In this document: piece after piece, positions 46,142 through 57,329 of the stretch
How the letters are laid out: each line of letters begins with the position of its first letter
Position numbering within the stretch: position 1 is the first letter of the stretch
Assembly: GCF_914767665.1 (NCBI RefSeq)
Contig: NC_059505.1
Span: forward strand, 26,533,506 to 26,597,505
Source: Harmonia axyridis
Taxonomy: Eukaryota; Arthropoda; Insecta; Coleoptera; Coccinellidae
Direction: 5' to 3'
Length of the DNA stretch: 64,000 bases
The notes under the pieces: generated by a model
Databases searched by the model: none
What the model was told of the DNA's origin: nothing
The model's input: the letters and a program-made list of their open reading frames with translations, nothing else
Program-made: the position numbers and the translations under genes

Positions 46142-49100
46142 CTGAAATGAGAATTATTGAAAAATCATGTTAAGAAAAAAAAAATCAAAACTGACCTTTT
46201 CCTTCAATTTTGTCATAAGTAACCTGAACATGTGACTAAGGTTTTCAGGCTGAGTTGTATTGTCATGTGTGATTTCTGTTTGTATTTCTTCCGGTTCTGT
46301 ATTGATTTCATTTCCTACATCTATTGTCTCGTATTTTTCTTCTCCTAATCTATTTGAAGAATTCTCCACATTACTATTTTTTTCTTCTTTATTCTTCAAC
46401 TCATTGGATAAAATATTAAAATAATAATATAAGGCTTTTTTTACAGTTTTCACTTTGGGGTCTTTGAATGGTAATCTATTAATTTCTATTTCATTCAAAC
46501 TTGCCAAATCTCCTATAGTTTCTATATTCTTATTCTTCAGTAATTCTCTTAATTTATCACAATACATTGGGCTTGTGAGTCGTTTCAACAAACAGTCCAG
46601 GTTTTCTATAAGGCAAAAAACAACAGATTTCAACTTCATGTAAATATTAAAAAAAATTAAAAAGAAATTTATCATTTCTATAAATTATGGAGCTCAGAAA
46701 ACAATTTATTTTATTTGTAAGGTCTAATTACTATATCTGAACTAAAGGCTCACATTCACAATAGAAGTACTTTAGTGATAAAAGAGGAGGGAAACGCGTT
46801 ATCACACTTTCATGTTTTGACTTGTAGTTACGACAAAAGCTCCCAAACTATCATGAGAATACCTAGTAAGACGAGAGAGTGCTGTCGCAACCATCAAGTA
46901 ATTTATATTTTGATAGTTCCTGTGACAGTTGATGTCGCGACAGTAACTATCGCGCAAACTATCATAGTGAAAATGAGCCTTTAATTGAATATCAGTTATC
47001 ATAATAATAATACCATTTGAAACTTTAATTTCACACTAAATAATAACACATTAGAATGTCATTTACTCACCACTACAATTAATGAGTCTTTGGTCAATAG
47101 GTTTATTACTACAAAGTGAAAGTGAATTTGCAATTTCCATACTGTCCTCGGTACCAACTTGTCCGTAGGACTCAGGTTCTGCAAAGGGATCTTCCTCTTC
47201 ACTTTCTTGCTGAGGATCATCATCAAAAAGATTTGCAGCAAATACAGGTTTAAAATGAGTGTTTAGTTCATCTTTGTGTCTGATGAAGAGTTTGGTGGAT
47301 GTGATGCAAGGGTAGCTGAAGTTCACACGTTTTCTCTGAAAATTGCCAGATCAAAAGATTTCATGAGTAAAACCAGAAATTATATCAAGATGTGTTATGA
47401 AAAATTCGTTTAAATTTCATTCTTGATTCAATTGTTTTCAATAGGACTGAAGGCATGCATTTCACAGACCGTCAAGCTCAGAAATAGACACAAAAAAAGT
47501 CTAATATAATATGGGATAAAATAATTTTTGTTATTTTCACAAAATTATTTATGCAAACTTGATCTCAAACTGGTATTATCGAGAGTATTATGACTACAGA
47601 CATATAATTTGCTTGAACAGCAGACTACAAGGAAAAACTTAGGATCAATTCACCATTGAATATCAGTAATCAAGTACACATGTGTTGTCTGATTCTGAAA
47701 GATTTGAGATTAATGCTAAAACAAATCTAATACATCTAAAAACTAAACTAACTAAAATCCACCTATTTAAGTATTCCTTGAGATATGTATATGTTATTAC
47801 AGAATAGCAGTTTGACTCTATCAGTTCAGCACTTAAATCTTCAACAAAGTTTCTCTGAACTTCAAATGGCTTGGAGAGCCGTTTACGATTTTAATTAGTT
47901 TAATAAGGTTATAGAGAGTATCACGTATAAAGCACCTACCCGGTGAATTGATATGAATCTATATATAGGAAAAGTTGATATCTTAAATAAAAACTTAATC
48001 TTCACTTTAACGCCCCCTCCCCAATTTTGATAATATTTCATATAGTGATTCATTATGATGTTTTCATGCTATATTTCCAATAAGTGCACTGGCAAATAAA
48101 TAGTTCCCGAGATAATCGATGAGGAATATTGCTATTTCTAACACTTACTTAATACAGGCCTGATAATTTCTTTTTATGTTTCTATGAATATCTATGTTCA
48201 TATTTTTCTCCATCAAATTTAGCACAAAAACTAATTCTAAACAACTATCAAACATTTTCCCAACAGAGAGCGTGACTGATAGAGCACTGAAGTGGATTGG
48301 AATCATTGGGTCTAAACTTTGCTATTAACATCTTGAAATATTCACTTAGAGATTTCATACAGCTATCATTATGAATTATTTCCCTGAATATGAACGCACA
48401 ATTTAAAAACTCAATAATTGACTCACCTTAGGAGATGGTAAGTAACTTTCATCTGTTTCAGCCAATTTTCTCTTCAAAATACTACTTGAAGGTACAGCTA
48501 AGGGACTCGGAACTTCCCTCGAAAAAGTAAGGATATCCTCTGGCTTTTCTGTACTAGTCAATGAACCATCTTCCCTGTTTCCCGTTTCGCCAATATCTTG
48601 ACCTTGATAAAAAGAGAATAGTTTCTCATAACGGGTCTTCTTGAGAGCTGGACTGGCAAGTTTCCTCTTAGAAATTTTCTTGTGAGAACTTATAGGTGAT
48701 TCAACATTCACCATATTCAATAATTTATTGGAACGCTCATTTGATGATAACACCATACTCGTAATCTTGTTATCTTCTGAAGATCTACAATTTGAGGAAG
48801 CAAACTCGGCATCTTTATAGGTACTTTTTTCTCCTATTGCAGCATCTAGGGCCTCTAGAATATCTTTTTGGTCATCAGAATTCGCGTGTAGAGAACCGAT
48901 TGGGGAAATGTCTAAAGTATTGTCGAGAAGTTCTTTTTTAAAAGTCGGGGTAGCCTGACTCACAGGCGAACCTGGGAGATTTTCACATTTTTTTTGTGGA
49001 GTTCCAAATATTTCAATTTGGATTTGATTTGAAACAGGGCTTTCCCCATCACTAATGTCGTTGTTTAAAGTTTTTTCTACATTTTCTTCAACAATATTTT

Positions 49101-52100
49101 CACAACCGGTAATTGCCACATGAGAATCTTTCTTATTTTCTTTTTGCATTACATCAACTGTGGAGAGCGATTCTATCGACACAGTGTCCGCAATGCTAAG
49201 GAGTTTCTCTGAATCTGATAGTTCTTGTTTATTTTGTATTTCAACTTGTATCACACATGGCTGTACTTCATAAGTTGATTCACACGTCAAGGTAGTCGCT
49301 TGGGATATGGATTTTTCATTCTTTGCATTTGGAGATTCTACAACTTTATCTATTTGTGATAAAAGATCAGTTGCAGGATTTTCGTCTGTAGTTGGTTTAA
49401 CATGATCGATTTCCTCAAATTTAACAGGACTACTTTGTATTTTTGGTGATTGCTTGACTTTTGATCTAGACAAGTTTCCAATAGATATAGATGTATTTTC
49501 AATGAGAGATCCTTGGGAACTTTCGATTATATCTTCAGAATCTTTGAATAAAATCTTTACTCCTTTTGGTGAGACTTGTTTATTTGAAGAATCTACAGTG
49601 TGATCCATAGGTGAATTCATACTACTTCTAGAAGAACTATCTGGAGAAAACAGAGATGAATCTGATGAAGGATGATTCTCTTTACTAGATTTTCGTGCGC
49701 ACTTTCTTCTTTTTCTGTTGTTGATCATCTCATCTGTTTGGATATCTTGATTTTCTACATCACAATTTTTCTCATCACATTGTCCTATTTTACTGGCATT
49801 TTCCTCAATATGGTCTTGTTTCATTCCTTCATCTTTATCATCATGGGGAACTTCTTTTACCTCAGGAACTACATCATTGCTCTCAGGAGAATCAGGAGAT
49901 GACTCAGCCAAAACATTATTTTCACCGCTTCTCCTCTTTCTTTTATTGCTTGTTTTTGTTTTTTCAATATTAATATAGTCATTTGAAATAGGGGACTCAG
50001 AATGTGAAGGTTGTGTATCATCGTCAATATTCACTAGAGATGATATCTCCACTGAAGTAGTTGGTCTCTCAATAGTATAAGCAATATTTTTAGATGTATT
50101 ATCCTTATTCCTCTTCAAGCCTGCAGGACAAACTTTGGTATCTTGTGGATTCTTTGAATTAGTCAATTCTCTGATGAAAATTAATTTTGCATTTTTTGGT
50201 ACTTTTTTCTCTGCAGAAACTTCAAGGTTACTGAGATTTGCCAATTTAAGTTGACTCTGAATGGTTCGCACTTTCTGTTTGTTTTTCTTCATTAATTCTT
50301 TGGAAGTTTTTTTGTGAGTAGTTTCTTGCTTATTCATTGTCGCATTGCTTTCCTCTTTCACTCTAACGATGTCATTTCCTAGATCACCTGAACTCATCCT
50401 ATTATTTTTTTTTGATTTACCAGTAACATGTTTTTTTTCTGTTATGTTCATATTTATTTCTGATTCAAACAAAATCTCACTTTCAGAGGATTCTGATACT
50501 TCAGACTTAGAAGGCGTTTTTGATCTTTTACTGGATTTCTGTTCTTTGATTTCCTTCTCTTGTTTCTTTGCAGATCTGTTAGTTTTTTTTTCAGAAGAAG
50601 GTGTATCAAAATTTTTGATAGGTTTCATCAACTTATTTTTCCTTCTATTAGGTGTTATTTCTGAACTAAGGCCTGCAGAAGGAGAATTTGAAGAAATAGT
50701 TTCTATAACGACTACTGGATGAACCTCTAAATTATTATCGTTATTTTGATCTTTTTCAGGAAGATTATCCCCTGATTTCTCAGGTTCCAATCTTCCTTCT
50801 TCCTCTTTTATGGAACTTTCAACACATGGAGATGATCCAACAGCGTTTTGAGTGACCTCATTAATTTGTGACTCTGATAAAGATTTTCTTGATTTCTTAG
50901 GGGTATATGTCTTCTCTGTTGTTTTCCTGGGTCGCTTTGAAGGGAGATTCTCAATGAAACTATTTCCTCCTACTATATCCATTCGTATTCTCATCAATTC
51001 TCTTTTACTTTTTGGTAAAGTCTCTTTAATTTTTTTGTTTTCACTTTCATCATTAATATCAGTGTTGGATTCATTTGTTTCAAGTTTTTTCATATTCCTG
51101 ATGGTAGGCTTTTCTTCAAGAGGAATTTCAGGTGCTTGACAATCCTTGTTCGGTGAGCATTCTTGTTGTAGAGATTTAGTCACCCCTTCCTCATTTTTAT
51201 TTTTATCCATTATAACAGTTATATTACTGCTCATATTAGTATCGGTACTTACTGAATTTTGTGTTTGACTCTGTGACAAGTCCTGGTATAAAGCTGGAAT
51301 ATCTTCTCTGCGTCTTCTAAAGGTTTCCTTTTGGTGATCAGTCAATAAATCTTTTTGCAATTTGACTTCTGTATCAATAACCACATATTCACAAGTTTGG
51401 TCGTCAATAATAGGAGGATTTGGTAGATGTGATTTTTTCACAGAATTTATAATTCTCTTTGATCGACTGTTAGAACTTGGGGAGGATGAGATACCCTGAA
51501 GAAGACTTCCTTTAACTTTTAATGGAGTGCATGTATCTACATCTTGTCCGAATAATTGCAGAGCATCAACTTTCTCCTTGTTAGGTGTTGAACCATCTTT
51601 ATCGAAAACCATCTGAGTCATTCTAATGGATCTTTTAACATTACTACTGGGTGTATTGTTTCCTTCTGGACTTAAAAGACTTGCTATTTTAGAAGCCCTT
51701 TTTTGTAGTTTCGTGTTAGAGAATGAACTCATAAGGATCTTTAATTTATTCCCAATATTAGTGTCCGCCATTGGGCCTATTTTTTTGACAAGTCCTTCTA
51801 TTGCTTCTAATGAAGTTGAATTCTATAACATTAATTAAAAAAGCTTGTAAAAATAAATTCCCACCTAAATATTATCATAGTTATGACATATGTTAATGAA
51901 CTCGAAGGAAATAATTAAATTCAAAAAAGAAAGTCAAACAAAAAAAAAATTAAAAATTAAATTCATATAAACATAGAATAACAGGACACACAGAAAATCT
52001 CATCATCATTAAAAGCTACAACTTCAAGATTTAATTGTTATTGTACTATTTGTAATATTTTTAAATGTCCTTCCAACAAAAATTCATCTTCATCAATTTA

Positions 52101-55100
52101 TATGCTACCTGGTAGACCGCCAAGAATAATCACTTCAATATAATGTTTTTATAGGTTGTAAAAAGAGACTTTTCTATGAATCTTTGAAACAATCCTAGTG
52201 CAATGTGAATTCAAAGTCTCACAACTTTATTCAGACTTAATTAGTTTTTACAAACCTTATGATTAGTAGGAATTTTCTGAAAACACTGACAAATATTGTC
52301 AATACTCTCGGTATCAATATTTTCATTTGCAGTAACCATTTTAGTACACTTTAAGATCAATGGAAATAATTTTTCCATGGTTTCTTGAGAAAGCAGAGGC
52401 ATCGACGAAATACTTGTAATCAATTTTAGCAGTGATTCAACTAGAAAAGAATATTTATTATCAACTGAATAATCAATTAAAATCGAGACTTACTTATTTT
52501 TTCCTCTAAGCATATGTCATCTTCATCTAGTAAAGAAATAATGGTTGAAATGTTGGAACTCAATAATGGGTTGGATTTGAAGGCTTTATTGATTTCACCT
52601 AGGATAATTATTTTAGTAGATACTGAAGTTTTTGAGAAAAACTTTACCCATTTTGTGCACACATTCTGTAAAAATGAATATATTGAAAGGAAAAATTTAA
52701 ATAAAAAATTATAATCACTCACATCAGTATAGACGGTACATTTATTTAGATGGAAAATAGGCCATAAAAAAATAGAAATAGTTGTTTGCGACTGATCATC
52801 TTCTTTAAGTACTGTAAACCCAATATTCATCCAAAGTTTATAAATGATGTCCTCATTTTTAGTTGGATCCAACTTTTTCAAATGTTCTGTCAATAATTCT
52901 GCTACATGTCTTTCTTTACAAAGTTTCATTAAAATTTCCTCAGTCTGCTGATGCCTAAAAATTCAATGGTCGATACAAATTCATTTTCAATAAAAAATTA
53001 TTGTCATTAATGACATTATATACAAGAGAATCTGTAATTCTTTCATCAGATGGGGGGGCCAGTATTTTTGCAATGTTCTTGAAATTTTTTTGTTGTGATT
53101 ATTGAAATTAATGCATGATGATGAAAAAAAAAAAACAAATAATGAAATCATTTTGATTTCTACGGTACAATAGTTGAATATCAATAATTTATCTGCTGGC
53201 TATAGCTATGTTTAAATGACTTCGAAATTTCGTTAAGGATACTATTCCACCCAAAACATAAACAAAATTCAATTCAGTTAGTGCAGTGGGCGGGACCCCA
53301 AATCTTAAGCTGAAGGATGGATGTTAAAGCCCTGGATCAGAAAAGAAATAGTGATAGAAAGAAATGGTGATTGGATACAATCACAAAGCCTACAACCAGT
53401 TCTCCAAACTCATGCAAGCTCAAGCTCTCACAGAAGCCTAGGAGAATCAGAACAGCAAATATTAACATTCTTGCAACTACAATGTCTATTATGGACACAG
53501 AAAAAATTAAAAATTGATAAATAACTCACAAATCTACAGAAACAGTCGATTCATTCAAGAATTTCATGGTACTTTCTATTAATAATGTGAGGGGATCACT
53601 GTATATGCTACAATCAATTTTCTCAGTCATTAATTGGGAGAATGCATCCAATAAAATTAAATATGTAATATCTTCATTGAAGTCCTGAAAATAATAAATT
53701 AATATTACAAAACTAAGTTTTCATTCAGCTGTGTGTTGAATTAGATTATGACAACTTTCATACCTTGAATAGTGTTGTCAATGAATTGTGTATTCTAAGA
53801 AAACATCTTTCCTGGACTGCCTTTGATGAATTAATTATTAGTTCGAATAATTTCGTCCACAGGCACTTATAAATCTGAAGAAAAAAAAGTATTATTATAA
53901 AATATACATTCAGGTGTTCATTATTTCTAATCTCCCAGCATCTTATTTTACTATCTTGTAACAGATAGTTTAATATTAATAAAATCCTCAATAGCTGGTT
54001 GCATTTACCCCTTATAACATAAGTGTATTACAATTTGTGTTCATTGGTGCCATACAATCTGATTCAGATTGTAATTTGAAAATGAAGCACTAACAAAAGT
54101 CAGGTCACTGTACCAATATAATGAATGAGTTACAGAAAACTGAGTTTTTTCTTATTCCACAATTATTCAAACAATAAACATGAAGTGACATTACAAAAAC
54201 ATGGGCAAGTGTTATAGACACTGCCTTTCCTGATTTGAGTTAAGGTTGGTTTATGCACTATTCCTAAGAACTACGAACTAAACCTAAGAATTCAGTGGCG
54301 TTTATGCACTCTCTTGAAATTCTTAGAGAAGGAAAGCGCACATTCTCAAACTACCTTCTATTTGTTCTAAACTTTGATGTTTGACATTGATTTTGATTGT
54401 GAAAAAATTAAATTTAATTATTTTCAGATACACGGAATACTTTTTATCGATAAACACAAATAACGAACATGAAATGATAGAAACTAGTACTCGTTGATAT
54501 TGAAATTCTATATGGCGCATGCGAACTTCATTATTTTTACTAAGAGCTTAGTTCTTAGTTAAAAGTTGGCCAACTTTCCAATCGTAGTGTAAGTTGTTAG
54601 TCCTTAGGTAAAATGCATAAACGCCCTCATTGATTTGTTAGCGTTCAATTCTTAGTTATAGTCTTAGTCCTTAGGAATGGTGCATAAACCAACAATTATA
54701 TCATGTCAAACAGATAAAAAAGGTGTTGGTCAACATGACATTTTGATATTTCAGGGAGATAGTTGAGTTGCATTCTGCATTCAATATATTTTTTTCAATT
54801 TGTCAGATCGCCAAAACACATCATTCAAAAAGACTGAAAATATTGTAAAATTGTATATAAATGCACATATCACAGAATTATGTATTAATGATAATTGGGA
54901 AAAATGAAACAGACCTGGTTTCAAAAAATAAGGAAGTTTATATATTGAATGAAATGCCAATATAATTGATCAAAATAAATAAGGTATTTGATCTAGCATT
55001 CAAAAACGACTTTACTTACATTTATTTTCTCTAAGGTATCAATTGATATGATCTTCAATATTGTGGAGCTCTCTATAACTGAATTAACAACTACCTGGTC

Positions 55101-56418
55101 AAAACGTTCAAAGTTATTTTCATTAATTATTGCTTCCTCAAATAATTGTTGTTTAAACTCAGAGGAGATATGTGTCTGATCACCTACAATGTGAAAATCA
55201 AAAACCTGATTCAAACTAATAAAAAATATTACCGACCTAAGATTGCTAGGAAAACCAGTATACTTCTCAACCACAAATTTGGTACCAATTTTCCTTGACC
55301 ATTCTTAGATGAAGAATTTGTGTTTGAAACCCCAAAACAAAATTCTAAAAATTCGTTCAAACACAATACTGAATTATTTTGTAACTTTTGAAGAAGATAA
55401 AGAAACACTTCAAATCTTTTACAGATAACAACTTCCATTTTTGAAAACTTTGCTCGTAATGGTGTCATAAGTAGTTTTATTTGTTTACTGCTACACATAT
55501 GCTTCATATCTAAACTAGCATTATCGATCAGCTCCTAAACAAGAATAGATCAATTAATTTATATTTCTCAAATTCATTAACTCATATTTACTTTCCAGCA
55601 CTCATAACCCTTGAGCCTCTGTTCATAAGAAGGATTTCTGAATGCAAATTCAACTACTCTTAGTAATTTATTAGCCAAATCCATTGCTGTATGGAGGTGT
55701 TTGGCAGAAAATCTCACTAAGAACATCCACAACTCGTGCCAACGACTGTAATTTTCTTCTCTCCATTTTTCCAAAACTTTAATATATCTAAAATCAAAAC
55801 AAGAATAAGCTCTTGACCAAAATGTTATTATGTTATTACAGACTTTTCAATCAATTGTACTGTCAAAAGTTTCACTTCCTCTCCATTCAATTTTATTATT
55901 GGAAACTTATCGATTAGTTGAAATCCAAAATCAATTAGGACATCATGGACTTCATTTTGAACTTCGGTATTAAACATTCCTGGTATAACTGAATCACATA
56001 GTAGCTGCTTAATTATTTCTTCAGACAAGGAATCAACTACTTCCATAAGTAACTCAATAACCTACAATGAATTTCATGATAACCAAGATAATGAATCAGT
56101 TTTATTTATGTCATTTACATATTCACCACCATCATCCGTTTCACGAAGAGGAATAAATGTTAACAGTTCAGTTGGACTATTTCTGACAATTGTTGTAATT
56201 TGTTGGTGTAGCTTCTCAACTAAAAGAGCTCTAATAATTTCACTATTATTACTCTTCACCCATTTGAAGATCTTGCAGGGTATTCTGTCATTATATTTTT
56301 GAAGCAACAACTTGAACTTCTGAGAAGCTTCACTTATGTTATCATCCTCTCCAGAAACCAAATTTGCTTCAATTATCGATAGTAAATCATCAATATCATC
56401 TGTTTGGGAAGTCATCAT
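45386..56418 (-). CDS. Rif1: Rif1, replication-timing / telomere-associated factor, complete gene, 14 coding exons
   Basis: Minus-strand exons 56119-56418, 55844-56061, 55592-55787, 55237-55534, 55020-55183, 53764-53874, 53530-53684, 52723-52954, 52494-52665, 52256-52440, 48427-51822, 47071-47335, 46196-46605 and 45386-46141 join in phase into 6858 bp, 2285 residues. Residues 1-677 form the helical-repeat (HEAT-like) N-terminal domain. Residues 678-1809 are a disordered Ser/Lys/Glu-rich region with many S/T-P sites, all in one exon. The protein phosphatase 1 docking pair is SILK (1791-1794) and RVNF (1812-1815). Residues 1898-2285 form the C-terminal domain, with the conserved GDLASLNEIEINRLPF helix-turn region. 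In animals Rif1 recruits PP1 to chromatin to delay origin firing and acts in double-strand-break repair; that role is inferred from family membership. Confidence 0.95.
46196..46605 (-). CDS. Rif1: Rif1 coding exon 13 (C-terminal domain)
   Basis: Residues 1898-2034. It starts NLDCLLKRLTSPMYC; the segment IGDLASLNEIEINRLPF followed by DPKVKTVKKAL is the most conserved part of the animal Rif1 C-terminus. An acidic linker follows. The acceptor is ccttatag and the donor gtcagt. Confidence 0.93.
46745..46981. mobile_element. 237-bp MITE in Rif1 intron 12
   Basis: AAGGCTCACATTCACAATAG at 46745 is mirrored on the minus strand by AAGGCTCATTTTCACTATGA from 46981. TA flanks both ends (46743-46744, 46982-46983), as for Tc1/mariner-type MITEs. 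The internal short open frames are not genes. Confidence 0.8.
47071..47335 (-). CDS. Rif1: Rif1 coding exon 12 (RVNF motif)
   Basis: The acceptor attttcag is followed directly by RKRVNFSYP, so the RVxF-type PP1 docking motif is the first coding element of the exon. An acidic stretch (FDDDPQQESEEEDPFAEPE) follows. 265 bp, so skipping it would shift the frame. Residues 1810-1898, donor gtgagt, phase 1. Confidence 0.93.
47336..48426 (-). other. Rif1 intron 11
   Basis: 1.1 kb between the SILK-coding and RVNF-coding exons. No repeat or open frame stands out. Confidence 0.6.
48427..51822 (-). CDS. Rif1: Rif1 coding exon 11 (large exon, disordered region plus SILK motif)
   Basis: 3396 bp, 1132 codons without a stop, residues 678-1809. 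After a short helical start (NSTSLEAIEGLVKKIG) it is low-complexity, rich in Ser, Lys, Glu and Asn, with many S/T-P sites and basic patches (SKRKRRSGE-like, KRKLASPALKKTR), as expected for the long unstructured part of Rif1. It ends with the PP1 docking motif SILK (1791-1794) 15 residues before the donor gtgagt. Confidence 0.94.
51823..52255 (-). other. Rif1 intron 10
   Basis: 433 bp of plain AT-rich intron between the helical domain and the large exon. Confidence 0.6.
52256..52440 (-). CDS. Rif1: Rif1 coding exon 10
   Basis: Residues 616-677: ESLLKLITSISSMPLLSQE onward, ending KIPTNHK. It is the last exon of the helical-repeat domain. The donor gtttgt is non-consensus at position +3 but is phase 0 and the only one that joins exon 11. 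Confidence 0.82.
52494..52665 (-). CDS. Rif1: Rif1 coding exon 9
   Basis: Residues 559-616: NVCTKWVKFFSKTS, then an acidic patch DEDDICLEE. The acceptor is tttttacag and the donor gtaagt, phase 1. Confidence 0.87.
52723..52954 (-). CDS. Rif1: Rif1 coding exon 8
   Basis: Residues 481-558: LHQQTEEILMKLCKERH onward, ending HLNKCTVYTD. The acceptor is atttttag and the donor gtgagt. The phase-2 join with exon 7 regenerates Leu. Confidence 0.87.
52955..53529 (-). other. Rif1 intron 7
   Basis: 575 bp. The stretch 53270-53520 is less AT-rich and includes a GTGCAGTGGGCGGGACCCC block and a short plus-strand open frame (53321-53524). It may be an old transposon fragment; I cannot assign it. Confidence 0.4.
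53530..53684 (-). CDS. Rif1: Rif1 coding exon 7
   Basis: Residues 430-481, DFNEDITYLILLDAFSQL onward, between the acceptor ttttcag and donor gtgagt, phase 2. An inner gtagat eight bases earlier was rejected because it breaks the frame with exon 8. Confidence 0.85.
53764..53874 (-). CDS. Rif1: Rif1 coding exon 6
   Basis: 111 bp, 37 codons, residues 393-429: YKCLWTKLFELIINSS, amphipathic helices of the repeat domain. The acceptor is cttcag and the donor gtatga. Confidence 0.85.
54245..54693. mobile_element. ~450-bp TIR element in Rif1 intron 5
   Basis: GTTGGTTTATGCACTATTCC near 54245 is mirrored by GTTGGTTTATGCACCATTCC read from 54693 on the minus strand; similarity continues for about 50 bp (CTAAGAA-T blocks). 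A second inner inverted pair, GCGTTTATGCA and TGCATAAACGC, lies at about 54299 and 54615. No clear target duplication. Confidence 0.75.
55020..55183 (-). CDS. Rif1: Rif1 coding exon 5
   Basis: The acceptor is cattgtag and the donor gtaagt. It encodes residues 338-392, ending STILKIISIDTLEKIN, phase 0. The following 1.1-kb intron carries a TIR element. Confidence 0.86.
55237..55534 (-). CDS. Rif1: Rif1 coding exon 4
   Basis: The acceptor is tgtttag. Residues 239-338 include SSKQIKLLMTPLRAKFSKMEVV, the conserved LLM-PL segment of Rif1. The donor gtcggt (phase 1) is required to keep frame with exon 5. Confidence 0.87.
55592..55787 (-). CDS. Rif1: Rif1 coding exon 3
   Basis: It encodes residues 173-238 (REENYSRWHELWMFLVRF ... 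GYECWK). The pattern of Trp-rich helices ending in WK before ELIDN matches the Rif1 N-terminal repeat domain. Donor gtaaat, phase 0. Confidence 0.88.
55844..56061 (-). CDS. Rif1: Rif1 coding exon 2
   Basis: The acceptor attgtag is followed by VIELLMEVVDS, phase 0. The donor gtctgt is chosen over gtaata four bases later because only gtctgt keeps frame with exon 3 and regenerates IEKYIKVLEKW, a conserved Rif1 segment. Residues 101-173. Confidence 0.85.
56119..56418 (-). CDS. Rif1: Rif1 coding exon 1
   Basis: Two ATGs in a row (56418 and 56415) begin MMTSQTDDIDDLLSI. It encodes exactly 100 codons, residues 1-100, with helical sequence (KIFKWVKSNNSEIIRALLVEKL) typical of the Rif1 N-terminus. The donor is the weak gtaaat after GGEY; the frame runs on into the intron. 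Confidence 0.9.
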
Positions 56419-56637
56419 TCAAGAATCCTCTACCAGTTTGGGATATAAATAAATTTAAAACTAAGACATCCACAAAAACATTATTTTTGTTTTCAAGTAT
56501 TGTAGATGATATGACAATAAGATAAACTGAACACTATATCACAAATTGTTTAAAAGTTACATTACATTATAAAAATACTAGGTACTAGGTAAGAGGTAAG
56601 AGTCAAACGCCTTGCCACTTTTATTGACATAACGACT

Positions 56638-56647
56638 GCGCGGGAAA
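56638..56647 (-). promoter_or_regulatory. E2F-type site in the Rif1 promoter
   Basis: TTTCCCGCGC on the minus strand is a perfect E2F/DP consensus, about 220 bp upstream of the Rif1 start codon and just outside the probable 5' UTR. E2F control of replication factors is established in animals; for this gene it is inference. It is the only clearly GC-rich motif in the 400 bp between Rif1 and the next open frame. Confidence 0.5.
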
Positions 56648-56810
56648 CATATCACGTCAACGGTCAACTTCAAACTTCGAATACAAAATTTATGTTTTCA
56701 AAAATTGTTTTCCTTATTTTAATGATAATTTTTTATAATTCAGGAGATATCTATCCAACTCTCAACATTCTCTAATATAAATATAATATTCGAATATATT
56801 TCTCTAAATT

Positions 56811-57116
56811 TTGATCATAGAGAGGCGTTTTGGTCAAGCAACTTCTATTTTGCACCTATCGTTTCGGCCAATGAAATGCTTTGAGCAGTTTGCGCCAGAT
56901 TCGAATTTTGTTAACGACGTTCTTTATAAATTAATTATTCCTAATGTTTATCAATCTAAACATATCTCCATCTTGAGGAACGAAAAGATCAAACTTTATT
57001 TATTTTATCAACACAGGTTCTTGGATTGGTGTGATGAGAAAAAGGAGCACTATTTGAAATATACTGCTCCACAAGAGTTAGAGATATCGTACTCAATCGT
57101 TTTGAAAAGTATGTAA
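56811..57116 (+). CDS. Unassigned short open frame, divergent from Rif1
   Basis: An open frame of 101 codons (first ATG at 56871, 82 residues: MKCFEQFAPDS onward) runs through FVNDVLYKLIIPNVY and RFLDWCDEKKEHYLKY to a stop at 57116. The composition is protein-like, with balanced charged and aromatic residues, unlike the surrounding AT-rich DNA. It starts about 450 bp upstream of the Rif1 ATG on the opposite strand, so a shared bidirectional promoter is possible. I do not recognise the family. It could be an exon of a small host gene or a fragment of a transposon: a Tc1-like remnant starts 200 bp downstream. Confidence 0.3.
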   Translation: MIIERRFGQATSILHLSFRPMKCFEQFAPDSNFVNDVLYKLIIPNVYQSKHISILRNEKIKLYLFYQHRFLDWCDEKKEHYLKYTAPQELEISYSIVLKSM

Positions 57117-57329
57117 TCTTCGAGAAAATCGCTGTAGAATTATTTAAAACGCAATAACAACTTGAATCGATCCAATAAAAATCAGTATTAGACATTTCGT
57201 CAATCTGGTCGCCTTTTTTCTGAAGTTTGGTTCTTTGCATATGCTTCTAGAATGTTCTTATTTTGAAATGGAGTCAGTTTATCAACGGCTTCGATTTGAA
57301 ACGAGTTTTCTGTAAATGCTAAGACGTAA

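Noticed and set aside
50345..50722. Plus-strand open frame within the large Rif1 exon
   Set aside because: It is the antisense shadow of a long, clearly coding exon; its hydrophobic look comes from Ser/Glu/Lys codons read backwards.
55828..55843. gtaata donor for Rif1 exon 2
   Set aside because: It would put exon 3 into a frame with an immediate stop; the gtctgt donor four bases earlier restores the conserved reading.
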